From the NCBI GenBank assembly GCA_937873315.1, contig CALMQX010000042.1:1-64000 (forward strand): 64,000 bases of DNA, written 5' to 3'. Below are positions 1 through 8,869 of the stretch, piece after piece. The position numbers and the translations under genes were made by a program. This DNA is from an uncultured Nostocoides sp. (GTDB lineage Bacteria > Actinomycetota > Actinomycetes > Actinomycetales > Dermatophilaceae). A model generated the notes under the pieces. It made no database searches and was not told where the DNA came from. It saw nothing but the letters and a program-made list of their open reading frames with translations. The stretch's first letter is position 1. Every line of letters begins with the position of its first letter.

Positions 1-1120
1 CCACCACAGCCAAGGCGATGAAGGCGTCCTGCCAGCTCGCGGAATCGATGATCACCCCAGCGAGCAAGGGTCCGAGCGTCCCACCGGCGGTCAAGGCGGC
101 GCCATGCCAGCCCATCGCTTCGCCCTGCCGGTCGGCGGGCGCACGTCGAGCCGCTGAGTCAATCGAGGCGGTCACACTCGGCCCGCAGAAGAGGCCAGCA
201 CCGAAGGCCAGGACAGCAAGGACGGGCAGGCTGCGAGCGAAGGCCAGTAGCGCGGTGGCTAGCGCCAGGCACGCCAGCAGGGCAAAGAGCGGAACGGGCC
301 GATCCAGTGCCCCGTAGATCAGCCCACCGACCAGGGACCCGGCGGCCCAGATGCCCAGAACGATGCCGAGGCGGCCCACGTCGTTGAACGCGCGCACCGA
401 GGCGAAGATGGCCAGATCGGTGCCGGAGAGCAGGGTTGTCACCGCGAGCGTGGCAAGGCAGACCAAGGCGAAGCGCCGTCCGAGCCACCGCCCTCGAGGG
501 CTCACTGACTCCTGGCTGGCGCTCGGTTGCGGTTCCTGCAATGGCGGGTTGAGGCTCCAGAGCAGCAGACCCGCCAGAACCACCACACCCTGCAGGGTTA
601 CTAACGCCATCGGCGTACCCCAGTGCACGCCCATCCAGACAGCAACCATGGGCAGCCCAATAAAGGCGACTTCGACCAGTGCGGTGTCAACGGTGAGGGC
701 GCTGCGACGATCATTCTCCGAGACCGCCGCCATCACCGCTTGGCGGATGATCGCGTGGGTGGGGATCGCCAGCAGCCCAGCGATCACGGCGAGCACGAGC
801 AGCGGCCCGAAAGCGACAAATGGGGCGATCGACCAGCAGGCAGCGGTCGCGAGCACCGAGGGGAGCACGACTTTGCGCAAGCCGTACTGATCCACGAGAT
901 GGCCCCGCCAGGGTCCACTGATCGTGGTCGCCAACGTGGCAGCTGCGGTGAGTACGCCAGCTTGGGTGTACGACACCCCCAGGTGAACGACGCAGTGCAC
1001 CGTAAGTACCACGGCCGCTGCGAAAGCCGGCGCTCGCAGGATCACGCCGAGTACCAGCACCCGCCTCAGTCCGCGTACGCGCAGTGTCCTGGCGTAGGCC
1101 GACATCGAGAGACGGGGCAT
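1..1120 (-). CDS. MFS transporter, 3' end outside the window
   Basis: The reverse strand reads open from an ATG at 1120 to the left edge, about 373 residues with no stop, so the C-terminus is missing. The product is very hydrophobic, with roughly ten Ala/Leu/Val-rich membrane spans and a loop of the kind GPWRGHLVDQYGLRK between early spans. That resembles the motif A loop of major facilitator superfamily permeases. A Ser/Gln/Pro-rich stretch in the middle probably forms the central cytoplasmic loop between the two six-helix halves. It acts in the cytoplasmic membrane; the substrate cannot be told. It lies upstream of no visible partner here and is separated by 60 bases from the histidine kinase stop. 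Confidence 0.85.
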   Translation of the reverse strand, partial: MPRLSMSAYARTLRVRGLRRVLVLGVILRAPAFAAAVVLTVHCVVHLGVSYTQAGVLTAAATLATTISGPWRGHLVDQYGLRKVVLPSVLATAACWSIAPFVAFGPLLVLAVIAGLLAIPTHAIIRQAVMAAVSENDRRSALTVDTALVEVAFIGLPMVAVWMGVHWGTPMALVTLQGVVVLAGLLLWSLNPPLQEPQPSASQESVSPRGRWLGRRFALVCLATLAVTTLLSGTDLAIFASVRAFNDVGRLGIVLGIWAAGSLVGGLIYGALDRPVPLFALLACLALATALLAFARSLPVLAVLAFGAGLFCGPSVTASIDSAARRAPADRQGEAMGWHGAALTAGGTLGPLLAGVIIDSASWQDAFIALAVV

Positions 1121-1180
1121 GGTGCCCACTGTGTCAGGGGTCGAGCAAGGCCGCGACTTGAAAGCCCCGAAGCTGGCAGG

Positions 1181-2275
1181 TCAGAGGTACTCACGTGGGT
1201 CGTGCGCGGGGAAGACCACCCGGACCAGGCAGCCGCCCCCGGGCGCATCCTCGATCCCGATGCGACCTCCGTGGGCCTGGACCAGCCCCCGTACGAGGTA
1301 GAGGCCCAAGCCCGTCCCCTGCTTCGCGCCGCCCTGCCAAAAGCGCGAAAAAACCAGTTCCCGGTGCGACTCGGGAATGCCGTCGCCGTCGTCGGCGATC
1401 GTCAGATCGACCGCCTCGATCTCCCCGACAAACGAGCGGGTGGCACCGAGCCGAACCTGGCCCCGACCATGGCGCACGGCATTCTCGACCAGATTGCTGA
1501 CGATCTGATCAAGCCGATCCGGGTCCGCCCAAATCGCCGGCAAGTCCTCAGGTAGGTCAATGGTGAAGCGTTCGCGCTCAGCGCCGGTCGCGCTGCGCCG
1601 GGCCACTTCACGCTCATACACCTCATGGACCTGCACCGGCTGCGGGTGCACGCGAAGACGACCAGCGTGGATGCGCGATACGTCCAGCAACTCGGTGATG
1701 AGCCGAGTCACCCGATCCGCGTCGGCTTCGATGGTCTCGATCATCATGCGCTTCTGGTCGTCGGTGAACCGGTCCCAGTTGCGCAAGAGGGTCGAAGAGA
1801 AGCCTTTGACCCCGGTTAGGGGCGAGCGGAGTTCGTGCGCGACCGTCGTCAGGAGGGCAGCGCTATCGGCCTCGGCGCGGCGTCGGGCCTCGGCGTCGCG
1901 CAGCCCGACAACCACGGCCACCACCGGCAGTCCGCGGCCCCGGCGAAGGTAGCGCGAGGTGACGAGCACCTCCTTGCCGGTCGGCAGGACGAGGAGCTTC
2001 TCGCGGTGACCGGTCCGAGTGCTCAGCCCCTCCCACGGACTGGCGATCTCCCACCAGGACTCACCGGCCCGGTCCTGGAAGGGCAACGCTTCACGCAGGT
2101 CACGACCCACGAGCTCCTCGGCGCGCATGCCGGTGATGCGCAGGCTGTGACGGTTGATGTGCGTGATGATGGCGCCGGGCCCCTCGGCGGCGACCACACC
2201 GTCCGGCAACAACTCGGCAGCCTGCTGAGCCATCGCCCGGGGAACGGGAGTGTCCTGCAGGTCGCCCGCGCTCAT
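1181..2275 (-). CDS. PAS-domain sensor histidine kinase
   Basis: This is a 364-residue soluble two-component kinase with no obvious membrane span. A PAS-like domain covers about residues 18-125. The HisKA dimerisation and phosphoacceptor helix contains AHELRSPLTG, with the phosphorylated His near residue 147. The HATPase domain follows, with an N box NLVENAVRH, a G1 box DDGDGIPES and a G2 box GTGLGLYLV. I chose the ATG at 2275, ten bases after the methyltransferase stop, rather than an upstream in-frame start that would overlap that gene. No response regulator is adjacent in the window, so the partner and signal are unknown. It may be transcribed with the infC-rplT-methyltransferase group. 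Confidence 0.9.
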   Translation of the reverse strand: MSAGDLQDTPVPRAMAQQAAELLPDGVVAAEGPGAIITHINRHSLRITGMRAEELVGRDLREALPFQDRAGESWWEIASPWEGLSTRTGHREKLLVLPTGKEVLVTSRYLRRGRGLPVVAVVVGLRDAEARRRAEADSAALLTTVAHELRSPLTGVKGFSSTLLRNWDRFTDDQKRMMIETIEADADRVTRLITELLDVSRIHAGRLRVHPQPVQVHEVYEREVARRSATGAERERFTIDLPEDLPAIWADPDRLDQIVSNLVENAVRHGRGQVRLGATRSFVGEIEAVDLTIADDGDGIPESHRELVFSRFWQGGAKQGTGLGLYLVRGLVQAHGGRIGIEDAPGGGCLVRVVFPAHDPREYL

Positions 2276-2285
2276 GGTCGCCAGT

Positions 2286-3092
2286 CTAGGTCGAGCGACG
2301 CCCCAAGCGCGCTCCCGCCGAGGCATAGACACACAAGGTGGCCGCCATGGCCAGGTTCAGCGACTCTGCCTTGCCATAGATCGGGATACGCACCACCTCA
2401 TCACAAGCGGCCTGCACAGCCTCGGGCAGACCCCAGGCCTCATTGCCCATCACCCAGCAATGCGGCCGCTCGAGGTCTGCGTCGGCCAGGAGGGTTTCTC
2501 CCGACCCGTCGGCCGCCACGGTCCAGATGCCATAGCTCGCCAGGTGAGCCATGGTCGCGTCAATGTCGAGACCGGACACCACGGGCAGGTGGAAGGTGGA
2601 GCCGGCCGTGGAGCGGATCACTTTGGGCGAGTTGACGTCCACGGAGGAGTCCGACACCAGGACCGCATCAAAGCCGGCGGCATCGGCGCCCCTGATGACG
2701 GTCCCGGCGTTGCCGGGGTCTCGCACGTGGGTGAGCAGGATGAGTCGGCGTGGCGCCTTGGCCAGCACCTCCTCCAGGGTGGTCTGGGACTGCGTCACCA
2801 CAGCGAGGATGCCTTGCGGGGCATCGGCATCGCTCATCGCCGCGAGGACCTCGTCGCTGACCTCATGCACCCACAGTCCTGCGGCCGTCGCGGGCTGAAC
2901 AATGTCGAGCGCATAGCGCTGGGCTGCTGTGGAGGTGACGTACAGGTCAACGACGCGGTCTGCGGCATACCGGACCGCCTCACGGACGCCCTGAGGGCCC
3001 TCGACAAGGAAGCGGCCGGTGCGCTCACGCACCGGCCGCCGTCCGAGGCCGTGGACCGACCGGACCCGGTCGGAGCGCGGGTTGGTCAGCAC
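2286..3092 (-). CDS. TrmH/SpoU-family RNA 2'-O-methyltransferase
   Basis: This 268-residue protein is a SPOUT-class methyltransferase that uses S-adenosylmethionine to methylate a ribose 2'-OH in rRNA or tRNA. An N-terminal substrate-binding region of about 100 residues precedes the SpoU domain. That domain has motif 1 DPGNAGTVIRGADAAG, motif 2 around VMGNEAWGL, and motif 3 IPIYGKAESLNLAMAATL that builds the trefoil knot. The start is a GTG at 3092, twelve bases from the rplT stop. Its place directly after infC-rpmI-rplT is the usual actinobacterial arrangement (TsnR-like), which favours rRNA as substrate. The exact nucleotide modified cannot be read from sequence. Confidence 0.92.
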   Translation of the reverse strand: MLTNPRSDRVRSVHGLGRRPVRERTGRFLVEGPQGVREAVRYAADRVVDLYVTSTAAQRYALDIVQPATAAGLWVHEVSDEVLAAMSDADAPQGILAVVTQSQTTLEEVLAKAPRRLILLTHVRDPGNAGTVIRGADAAGFDAVLVSDSSVDVNSPKVIRSTAGSTFHLPVVSGLDIDATMAHLASYGIWTVAADGSGETLLADADLERPHCWVMGNEAWGLPEAVQAACDEVVRIPIYGKAESLNLAMAATLCVYASAGARLGRRST

Positions 3093-3103
3093 GAGGTGAA
3101 AGG

Positions 3104-3475
3104 TCAGGCCGACGCCTGCGCCGGGACGTTGGCGCGGGCGATCTCGACGAGCGCCGCGAAGGCAGCCTCGTCGTTGACCGCGAGCTCTGCGAGCATGCGG
3201 CGGTCAACCTCGATCTCGGCGGCCTTCAAGCCCTGCATGAACCGGTTGTAGGTCATGCCATTGGCGCGGGCCGCAGCGTTGATCCGCTGAATCCAGAGGC
3301 GACGGAAGTCGCCCTTCTTTGCCCGGCGGTCGCGGTAGGCATAGCCGAGGCTGTGCTGGACCTGCTCCTTGGCTTTGCGGTACAGACGAGACCGCTGACC
3401 GCGGTAACCGCTGGCGCGCTCGAGGACAACCCGGCGCTTCTTCTGGGCGTTGACCGCCCGCTTCACGCGTGCCAC
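3104..3475 (-). CDS. rplT: 50S ribosomal protein L20
   Basis: This 123-residue basic protein is a full-length match to L20, which binds domain I of 23S rRNA and is needed early in 50S assembly. The N-terminus [15 protein letters not shown] and the segment with [23 protein letters not shown] residues are diagnostic. It follows rpmI by 41 bases in the classic infC-rpmI-rplT operon. In several bacteria L20 represses this operon post-transcriptionally; no L20-binding structure could be confirmed here. Confidence 0.98.
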   Translation of the reverse strand: MARVKRAVNAQKKRRVVLERASGYRGQRSRLYRKAKEQVQHSLGYAYRDRRAKKGDFRRLWIQRINAAARANGMTYNRFMQGLKAAEIEVDRRMLAELAVNDEAAFAALVEIARANVPAQASA

Positions 3476-3516
3476 GTGATGACTCCTTTAACGTTCTGGC
3501 GTACGAGGGCTCGGCG

Positions 3517-3711
3517 TCAGCGGCCGAGAAGCTTCTTGATCTTCGAGACATCGGCCTTGCTGACCTCGATGTCCATGGAGAGGGCGCGAGCCTTCTGCGG
3601 GGTCTTCTCGTGGAACTTGTGCACAACGCCGGCGCGCTGGCGCATGACCTTGCCCGAGCCAGTGACCCGGAAGCGCTTCTTGGCGCCACTGTGCGTCTTG
3701 TTCTTCGGCAT
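3517..3711 (-). CDS. rpmI: 50S ribosomal protein L35
   Basis: This 64-residue Lys/Arg-rich protein begins MPKNKTHSGAKKRFRVTGSG, the signature of L35. It includes the conserved HKFHEK-like segment and ends KIKKLLGR. Length is normal for the family. It sits between infC and rplT, as in most bacteria, and is cotranscribed on the reverse strand. Confidence 0.98.
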   Translation of the reverse strand: MPKNKTHSGAKKRFRVTGSGKVMRQRAGVVHKFHEKTPQKARALSMDIEVSKADVSKIKKLLGR

Positions 3712-3768
3712 CTCGCCGATCTCCTTCGATGGTTGGTGCTGGACGTGCGTGGTAAAGCGTGTCTTCGG

Positions 3769-4746
3769 TCAGGTGGTTGACCGCGGGGCCCGGGGGCTTG
3801 CCTTGGCCGGGGCCTTGGCGGTGGTCCGGGCCGGTGCCTTCGCGGGCGCCTTGGCCGGAGCCTTGGGCCGTGGGGCAACGGGCTTGGGTGTCCCGGACTC
3901 GGCTGGCGCAGCGGCGGCCTTGGCCGGGCGCGGCGCGGGAGCCGGTGCCGGTGCCGGTGCCGGTGCCGGGACAGCCTTGGCCGGGCGCGGCGCGGGAGCC
4001 GGAGCAGCCTTCGCCACGACGGGCACCGGAGCCGGTTCTGGCGCGACCGCGACCTCGGGAGCTGGCACGGGGGCCACCTCGGCCACGGGCTCCGGGCTCG
4101 TTGCCATCGCTGCGGCGACTTCGCTCTTGAGGTCGTCCTCTAGCGCGTGATCCCCATCGTCACGTTGGCCCGGGCGGACGCCACGCGTCGCGGAAGCCTC
4201 GTCACGACGGCGACGCTGCTCGGCCATGGCCTGGGCCTTCTTCTTGGTGGGTGCCAGGACCATGATCATGTTGCGGCCATCCTGCTTGGGTGCCGACTCC
4301 ACGGTGCCGAGCTCAAGAACGTCCTGTGCCAGGCGCTGCAGGAGGCGGTAGCCAAGCTCCGGGCGAGACTGCTCGCGACCGCGGAACATGATGGTCACCT
4401 TGACCTTGTCGCCGCCGCGCAGGAAGCGCTCGACGTGACCCTTCTTGGTGCCATAGTCGTGCGGGTCGATCTTCGGGCGGAGCTTGATCTCCTTGATGAC
4501 CGTGTTGACCTGGTTCTTCCGTGCCTCGCGGGCCTTCATGGCGGCTTCGTACTTGTACTTGCCGAAGTCCATGAGCTTGGCGACCGGGGGCTTGGCCATC
4601 GGGGCCACCTCGACCAGGTCGAGGTCTGCCTCCGCCGCCAGACGCAGCGCGTCCTCGACGCGCACGATGCCGACCTGCTCGCCTTGGGGTCCGACCAAAC
4701 GCACCTCGGGGACCCGGATGCGCTCATTGATGCGGGGCTCGCTGAT
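3769..4746 (-). CDS. infC: Translation initiation factor IF-3 with long Ala/Pro/Lys-rich tail
   Basis: IF-3 binds the 30S subunit and monitors start-codon choice. The canonical N and C domains cover about residues 1-180 ([54 protein letters not shown]). About 140 further residues follow: an acidic linker, then Pro-Ala-Pro and Ala-Lys-Ala-Pro repeats ending near [11 protein letters not shown]. Ordinary IF-3 is about 180 residues. I place the start at an ATC (4746-4744): AAGGAG at 4760-4755 lies 8 nt upstream of it, whereas the nearby GTG at 4755 is part of that Shine-Dalgarno and cannot use it. Rare AUU/AUC starts are typical of infC and underlie its autoregulation in E. coli. A start at 4755 would add three residues. 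Confidence 0.93.
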   Translation of the reverse strand: MSEPRINERIRVPEVRLVGPQGEQVGIVRVEDALRLAAEADLDLVEVAPMAKPPVAKLMDFGKYKYEAAMKAREARKNQVNTVIKEIKLRPKIDPHDYGTKKGHVERFLRGGDKVKVTIMFRGREQSRPELGYRLLQRLAQDVLELGTVESAPKQDGRNMIMVLAPTKKKAQAMAEQRRRRDEASATRGVRPGQRDDGDHALEDDLKSEVAAAMATSPEPVAEVAPVPAPEVAVAPEPAPVPVVAKAAPAPAPRPAKAVPAPAPAPAPAPAPRPAKAAAAPAESGTPKPVAPRPKAPAKAPAKAPARTTAKAPAKASPRAPRSTT

Positions 4747-4760
4747 GGTGGCCACTCCTT
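4744..4760 (-). promoter_or_regulatory. infC ribosome-binding site with AUC start
   Basis: AAGGAG (4760-4755), 8-nt spacer, then ATC (4746-4744). There is no ATG, GTG or TTG at the correct spacing, so the non-canonical start decides the N-terminus of IF-3. Confidence 0.7.
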
Positions 4761-4788
4761 CTTCTACGATCGGTACCGGATCAGCGAA

Positions 4789-4822
4789 GAGGCTCCTCGC
4801 CGCACTGCGCGCGAGAAGCCTC
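4789..4822 (-). promoter_or_regulatory. Hairpin in the infC leader
   Basis: The arms GAGGCTTCTCGC and GCGAGGAGCCTC pair over 12 positions with one G-U pair and a 10-nt loop. The hairpin ends about 28 nt before the Shine-Dalgarno. It could be a translational control element or simple leader structure. Confidence 0.45.
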
Positions 4823-5023
4823 GATTCCGTCACCAACCGTGGACCAAGGCCACCATGCACCCGCGAACGGGAGCACGCGGCATAGCCACGGACCTGGTAG
4901 ACCCGGCGACTCTCAGGTCGACGCGGGTGGAAGCGGAGCTTCTCTTGCACACCGGGCACGTGAGCACCCGGCCGGTCAGCAAGCCAGGCTACCAGCCCGA
5001 CCCCCACCGACTCCAATCCCTGG

Positions 5024-5044
5024 ATTTCGGGGTCACCCCGAAAT
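5024..5044. repeat. Palindromic repeat, copy 1
   Basis: The arms ATTTCGGGGT and ACCCCGAAAT flank a single C. The same element recurs at 5081-5107 and 11366-11390. It lies between the sseB-like gene and infC. Confidence 0.8.
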
Positions 5045-5080
5045 ACCCAGAACGTCGGACTTTCTAAGCCTGCAGAACTA

Positions 5081-5107
5081 GGGATTTCGGGGTGACCCCG
5101 AAATCCC
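5081..5107. repeat. Palindromic repeat, copy 2
   Basis: This is a perfect 27-base palindrome with 13-base arms (GGGATTTCGGGGT and its complement) around one G, eight bases past the sseB-like stop. It could terminate the his operon transcript, though no U-tract follows. Confidence 0.8.
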
Positions 5108-5114
5108 GAGGCGG

Positions 5115-5897
5115 TCAGACCGCGGTGAAGCGGACCGCCAAGCCGTCGAGCCGGATCCGGACCTCCGGGTCCCCTGCCAAGCGTTCGCCCACCCGGCCGG
5201 CCAGAGCCGTCAGCTCGGCGTGCTCCCGACCCGCCGGAATGCTGAGGTCAAGCGACAACGCACCCTCCGGTCCCACCCCCAACTTGTATGCCGCTAACCC
5301 GGCCTCCGACTCGGTCGCCCGTTGGACGGCAGCGCGCACCACCGGATCGCTGTCGGCCGGGAGCCAGGCACGTTCCTGGGCCAGCGCCCAGATCATCGAG
5401 CCCCGCAGCACCCGAGTGGCCGGTCCGGCCACATCGATCACCAGCACATCGCAGCCCTCATCGAGCGCCGCTTGGGCCGCCCGGGCAGGCGTGACCGGCA
5501 CCGGACGCGCGGCCGGATCCCAAGCGGCCAGCGCGCCCACCCCGGAAAACACCGGCAGGGCACGCTGCCCATCGGGCGCCACCAAGGTCACGGCGGCCAT
5601 CTCAACGCGGGTCTCAACGACGAGTTCGCCGCTGGCGTCGACCTCGGCAGGCTCGGCCACGATCGGGATGATCAGCCGCCCGCCAGCAACCGCCTCGACC
5701 AGCCGTTGCTCAGCTACCACATCCCGCCCCGGATCGGCCAACGCCACCACGAGTGCCGGGTCGGCAGCCCCCGCGTCGTGCTCGAACCCACTGGCCGACA
5801 ACTCCCGCCCCGCCCACGGAACCTGGTGCGAGTCGGTGGCCGCCCCCTCAGGTGCTCGATGCGGGTGCTGAGCGTGGTCGCGGGGATTGTGGCTCAC
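5115..5897 (-). CDS. SseB-family protein in the his operon
   Basis: This 260-residue protein has an SseB N-terminal-domain-like region (about residues 25-150; [23 protein letters not shown]). A second alpha/beta region follows (about 150-260; [23 protein letters not shown]). No catalytic motif or signal peptide is visible, so it is probably cytoplasmic. The ATG overlaps the priA stop by four bases, so it is translationally coupled and is the last gene of the his operon. SseB-like genes next to hisA and before infC recur in related actinobacteria. Its function is unknown; the link to histidine synthesis is positional only. Confidence 0.8.
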   Translation of the reverse strand: MSHNPRDHAQHPHRAPEGAATDSHQVPWAGRELSASGFEHDAGAADPALVVALADPGRDVVAEQRLVEAVAGGRLIIPIVAEPAEVDASGELVVETRVEMAAVTLVAPDGQRALPVFSGVGALAAWDPAARPVPVTPARAAQAALDEGCDVLVIDVAGPATRVLRGSMIWALAQERAWLPADSDPVVRAAVQRATESEAGLAAYKLGVGPEGALSLDLSIPAGREHAELTALAGRVGERLAGDPEVRIRLDGLAVRFTAV

Positions 5898-6628
5898 GGC
5901 CGGCCGGCTGCGTTCAGCGCCTCAGGCAAGGTAAAGGCACCGGTATACAACGCCGAGCCGATGATCGCGCCCTCGACGCCTTCCGGCACGAGTCCGCGTA
6001 TCGCCTCCACATCGGCCACCGTGGACACTCCCCCGCTGGCGATCACCGGCCGATCCGTGCGCGCGCACACCGCGGACAGCAGCCCAAGGTTGGGCCCTTC
6101 CAGCATGCCGTCCTTGTGAACGTCAGTGACGACGTATCGGGCACAGCCCTCGCTGTCCAGGCGCGCCAGGGTCTCCCAGAGGTCACCGCCATCGCGGGTC
6201 CACCCTCGCGCCGCCAACGTCGTGCCGCGCACGTCCAGGCCAATCGCAACTCGATCTGCGTGCTCGGCAATGGCCTGAGCGGTCCATTCGGGGTGCTCCA
6301 GCGCAGCGGTCCCCATGTTCACGCGGCGACATCCGGTGGCCAAGGCAGCCCGCAGCGACTCGTCATCGCGAATGCCGCCGCTCATCTCCACATCAATGTC
6401 CAGTCGGCCAACGATCTCGGCCAAGAGGTCGGCATTCGAGCCGGTGCCAAAGGCCCGGTCAAGGTCGACGAGGTGGATCCACTGGGCGCCCTGCTCCTGC
6501 CAGGCCAGGGCTGCTTGCACCGGGTCACCGAAGTCCCAGCCACTGCCGGCAACCCCCTGCTGCAACTGGACGGCCCGGCCTGCCCGAACATCGACGGCGG
6601 GCAGCAATTGCAGGTGTGGCGTGCTCAT
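5894..6628 (-). CDS. priA: PriA, bifunctional HisA/TrpF isomerase
   Basis: This 244-residue TIM-barrel enzyme catalyses the Amadori rearrangement of ProFAR to PRFAR in histidine synthesis. In actinobacteria it commonly also isomerises phosphoribosylanthranilate for tryptophan. The catalytic Asp is in LLPAVDV at the N-terminus and a second is in [11 protein letters not shown]. Phosphate-binding loops are [10 protein letters not shown] and ASGGVS. I chose the ATG at 6628, overlapping the previous stop as ATGA, over a longer frame with low-complexity sequence. The dual TrpF role is inferred from the taxon and the PriA-like sequence. hisF does not follow, unlike many his operons. Confidence 0.93.
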   Translation of the reverse strand: MSTPHLQLLPAVDVRAGRAVQLQQGVAGSGWDFGDPVQAALAWQEQGAQWIHLVDLDRAFGTGSNADLLAEIVGRLDIDVEMSGGIRDDESLRAALATGCRRVNMGTAALEHPEWTAQAIAEHADRVAIGLDVRGTTLAARGWTRDGGDLWETLARLDSEGCARYVVTDVHKDGMLEGPNLGLLSAVCARTDRPVIASGGVSTVADVEAIRGLVPEGVEGAIIGSALYTGAFTLPEALNAAGRP

Positions 6629-6966
6629 GGCGTCGGCTCTTGGCCGGTGGACGTGGGCTCCTGGCCGGTGGGCGTGGCCTCCTGGCCGGTGGACGGCGAC
6701 GATGGCGCCGCCTGCGCCTCGGCTTCCGCCGCGATTTCGGCCCGCTTGGACCACACCAGGTACCCAAGGCCAACGACCAGCACCCCGATCACCAGGGCGA
6801 TGCGCATCGGCCACGACATCGAGGTGAACAGGCTCACCACGAGTGCACCGAGCGCGGTCCCGAGGGTGGCGCCCATGGTGGGCGTGCGACGACGCGAAGT
6901 CGTCGAGCGCTTCCGGGTCGTGCTGGAGGTCTTGGTCGATCGGGTGGTGCGGCGGCGAGTCGTCAT
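6625..6966 (-). CDS. Small single-span membrane protein embedded in the his operon
   Basis: This 113-residue protein has three parts. The N-terminus is strongly basic and Ser/Thr/Arg-rich ([20 protein letters not shown]). A hydrophobic stretch lies at about residues 31-68 ([12 protein letters not shown] and [16 protein letters not shown]), enough for one or two spans. The hydrophilic tail ends in near-repeats of TGQEPT encoded by a short DNA repeat. It overlaps hisH upstream and priA downstream by four bases each, so it is translated with them. I do not recognise a family. The overlaps at both ends argue that it is a real gene. Confidence 0.72.
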   Translation of the reverse strand: MTTRRRTTRSTKTSSTTRKRSTTSRRRTPTMGATLGTALGALVVSLFTSMSWPMRIALVIGVLVVGLGYLVWSKRAEIAAEAEAQAAPSSPSTGQEATPTGQEPTSTGQEPTP

Positions 6967-7610
6967 GACGTCCGAAGGCTCCTTATCCAGTTCTCGAGCA
7001 GGGTCAGCCCCGCATCCCCGGACTTCTCCGGGTGGAACTGCGTGGCCGCGAGCGGGCCGTTCTCCACGGCAGCGATGAACGGGCCGCCATGGGAGGCCCA
7101 CGTCACGCTGGGTGCGACGGCGGCAAAGGTGTCATCGGGCGGCGGCAGTTCCCAGGTTTGGGCGGCATACGAGTGCACAAAGTAGAAACGCTCCCCCGCT
7201 ACGGCGTCGAAAAGCACCGACCCTGGCGGAGCGTCCACCGTGCTCCAGCCCATATGCGGCACCACCGGGGCGGTGAGCCGGGTGACCCGCCCCGGCCACT
7301 CACCCAGCCCCGGCAAGGGCTGCGGGCTCGGCTCCGCGGATCCGTCGAAGAGCACCTGCATGCCCACGCACACACCCAAGACCGGGCGACCCCCGGCCAG
7401 TCGCCGTCCGATCAGCAAACCGGCGCGCACCGCGGTGAGCCCGGCCATACAGGCATGGAAGTTGCCGACCCCCGGCACCAGGAGTCCATCGGCCGCGAGC
7501 ACCAACGCCGGATCAGCGGTCAGGGTGACCTGCGCGCCGACATGTTCCAGGGCGCGCACGGCGCTGCGGACGTTGCCGCTGCCGTAGTCGAGGACGACGA
7601 CCTGCGTCAT
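6963..7610 (-). CDS. hisH: Imidazole glycerol phosphate synthase, glutaminase subunit
   Basis: This 215-residue class I glutamine amidotransferase releases ammonia from glutamine for the HisF cyclase that makes IGP and AICAR. The nucleophile Cys is in GVCVGMQ (about residue 82). The catalytic His-Glu pair is in QFHPEKS near the C-terminus, and the oxyanion region is GVGNFHACM. It overlaps the unknown gene upstream by four bases. The partner HisF is not in this window. Confidence 0.96.
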   Translation of the reverse strand: MTQVVVLDYGSGNVRSAVRALEHVGAQVTLTADPALVLAADGLLVPGVGNFHACMAGLTAVRAGLLIGRRLAGGRPVLGVCVGMQVLFDGSAEPSPQPLPGLGEWPGRVTRLTAPVVPHMGWSTVDAPPGSVLFDAVAGERFYFVHSYAAQTWELPPPDDTFAAVAPSVTWASHGGPFIAAVENGPLAATQFHPEKSGDAGLTLLENWIRSLRTS

Positions 7611-8254
7611 TGCTCGTCACGCGCCTCGCGAGCTCCGAGTTCTGCGCGGTATGCCGCGTCCTCGGCGACCATCGCGTCGAAGGCCCGAACGGATCGCACC
7701 GAGGGTGCGATCTCCTCCAAATCCGCGGTCCCGCCGTGCTCGAGGAGTTCGACCCCCGGAAGGTCCAGCAGGGTGAGGAGACTGCTCAGCCAGGCGATCG
7801 GGCTGCCGTCGGTGAGCGCCAGGTGCGCACTCAAGCGTTCCAGAGAGACGCGCTCCGCGGCCCCGGAGGCTCGGATGAGGACCGTTGGCGGCATGGGTCG
7901 CAGCGACTCTGGCGTCCGGACACCGACGCCGGGCTCCCAGACCAGCCAGATCTGCGCAGACCGCCAAGCCCGTACTTGCACGGTGACGACGGCGCGCTCA
8001 CGGATCACGAAGAAGCCCAGGGCCGGTCGGCGGCTCAAGGGCGCCGGCGCGGCGGCCAGCACCTCCAGACCGACGTCATAGGGCGCGGCGCTGCGGGCAC
8101 GGTCCTCGGCCAGGCAAATACCGGTCCACGCGCCCAGGTCAGCCACCCGGACGGCGACCAGCCCACGACGCAGCCATCGATGGACAGCGCGAGCCGGTCC
8201 GGGGACCAGCACGAGTCCGTGCCCCCCAGCTCCCTGGCCGCGTTCGACGTTCAC
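7607..8254 (-). CDS. Uncharacterised his-operon protein
   Basis: This 215-residue protein has a mixed alpha/beta pattern and no signal peptide or clear membrane helix. Notable segments are [24 protein letters not shown] and the acidic C-terminus [19 protein letters not shown]. It starts three bases after the hisB stop and overlaps hisH, so it belongs to the operon. I recognise no domain. Its position between hisB and hisH suggests a role near histidine synthesis, but that is inference. Confidence 0.7.
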   Translation of the reverse strand: MNVERGQGAGGHGLVLVPGPARAVHRWLRRGLVAVRVADLGAWTGICLAEDRARSAAPYDVGLEVLAAAPAPLSRRPALGFFVIRERAVVTVQVRAWRSAQIWLVWEPGVGVRTPESLRPMPPTVLIRASGAAERVSLERLSAHLALTDGSPIAWLSSLLTLLDLPGVELLEHGGTADLEEIAPSVRSVRAFDAMVAEDAAYRAELGAREARDEQ

Positions 8255-8257
8255 GGT

Positions 8258-8869
8258 TTAGAGGGCACCCTTCGCGCTGGGGACCCCGTGGACCCTGGGA
8301 TCACGCGCAATAGCCGCCCGCATAGCTCGGGCCAGGGCCTTGAACTGGGCCTCCACGATGTGGTGCGGATCGCGGCCGGCAAGCAACCGCAGGTGGATCG
8401 CCAGACCCGCGTTGAGCCCGAAGGACTCGACCACGTGCTGCGTCAACGAACCCACGTAGGAGCCGCCGATCACCACATACGCCTGGCCCTCCGGCTCTCC
8501 GGTGCAGACGACATACGGCCGGCCAGCGACATCCACGACGCACTGGGCCAGCGCCTCGTCCAGCGGCACAATGGCGTCGCCGAAACGCGAGATCCCGGTC
8601 TTGTCACCCAAGGCTTCACGGACCGCTTGCCCCAGCACGATCGCGACATCCTCCACGGTGTGGTGTGCGTCGACGTCGACATCGCCGGTGGCCTTCACGG
8701 TGAGGTCGATCAGGGCGTGCTTGGCCAATGACAAGAGCATGTGGTCGTAGAAGCGCACCCCCGTGGACACCTCGCCCAGACCAGAGCCGTCCAGGTTCAC
8801 GCTCACCTCGACCGAGCTCTCCGAGGTGGCGCGCCGAACCGTCGCGGTCCGCGGCGCTGGGCTGGTCAT
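8258..8869 (-). CDS. hisB: Imidazoleglycerol-phosphate dehydratase
   Basis: This 203-residue protein has the length of the monofunctional dehydratase, without the HolPase domain of the E. coli fusion. The two metal-binding motifs [10 protein letters not shown] and DPHHIVEAQ are intact, as are GVRFYDHM and the C-terminus GVPSAKGAL. It converts IGP to imidazole acetol-phosphate. The ATG at 8869 overlaps the hisC stop as ATGA. Confidence 0.96.
   Translation of the reverse strand: MTSPAPRTATVRRATSESSVEVSVNLDGSGLGEVSTGVRFYDHMLLSLAKHALIDLTVKATGDVDVDAHHTVEDVAIVLGQAVREALGDKTGISRFGDAIVPLDEALAQCVVDVAGRPYVVCTGEPEGQAYVVIGGSYVGSLTQHVVESFGLNAGLAIHLRLLAGRDPHHIVEAQFKALARAMRAAIARDPRVHGVPSAKGAL

Larger units (their letters stand above)
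4747..5114 (-). other. Non-coding infC leader and upstream repeats
   Basis: This 368-base gap between the sseB-like gene and infC holds no credible gene. Reading on the reverse strand, two copies of a palindromic repeat come first (5107-5081 and 5044-5024). A TAGCCT candidate -10 box follows at 4991-4986, and then a predicted leader of about 230 nt with the hairpin at 4822-4789. A leader this long upstream of an infC operon suggests post-transcriptional control. Confidence 0.5.

Noticed and set aside
3930..4020. Short CCGGTG and GGGCGCGG iterations looking like a tandem-repeat array
   Set aside because: They encode the Pro-Ala tail of IF-3 in frame and lack the spacer structure of a CRISPR.
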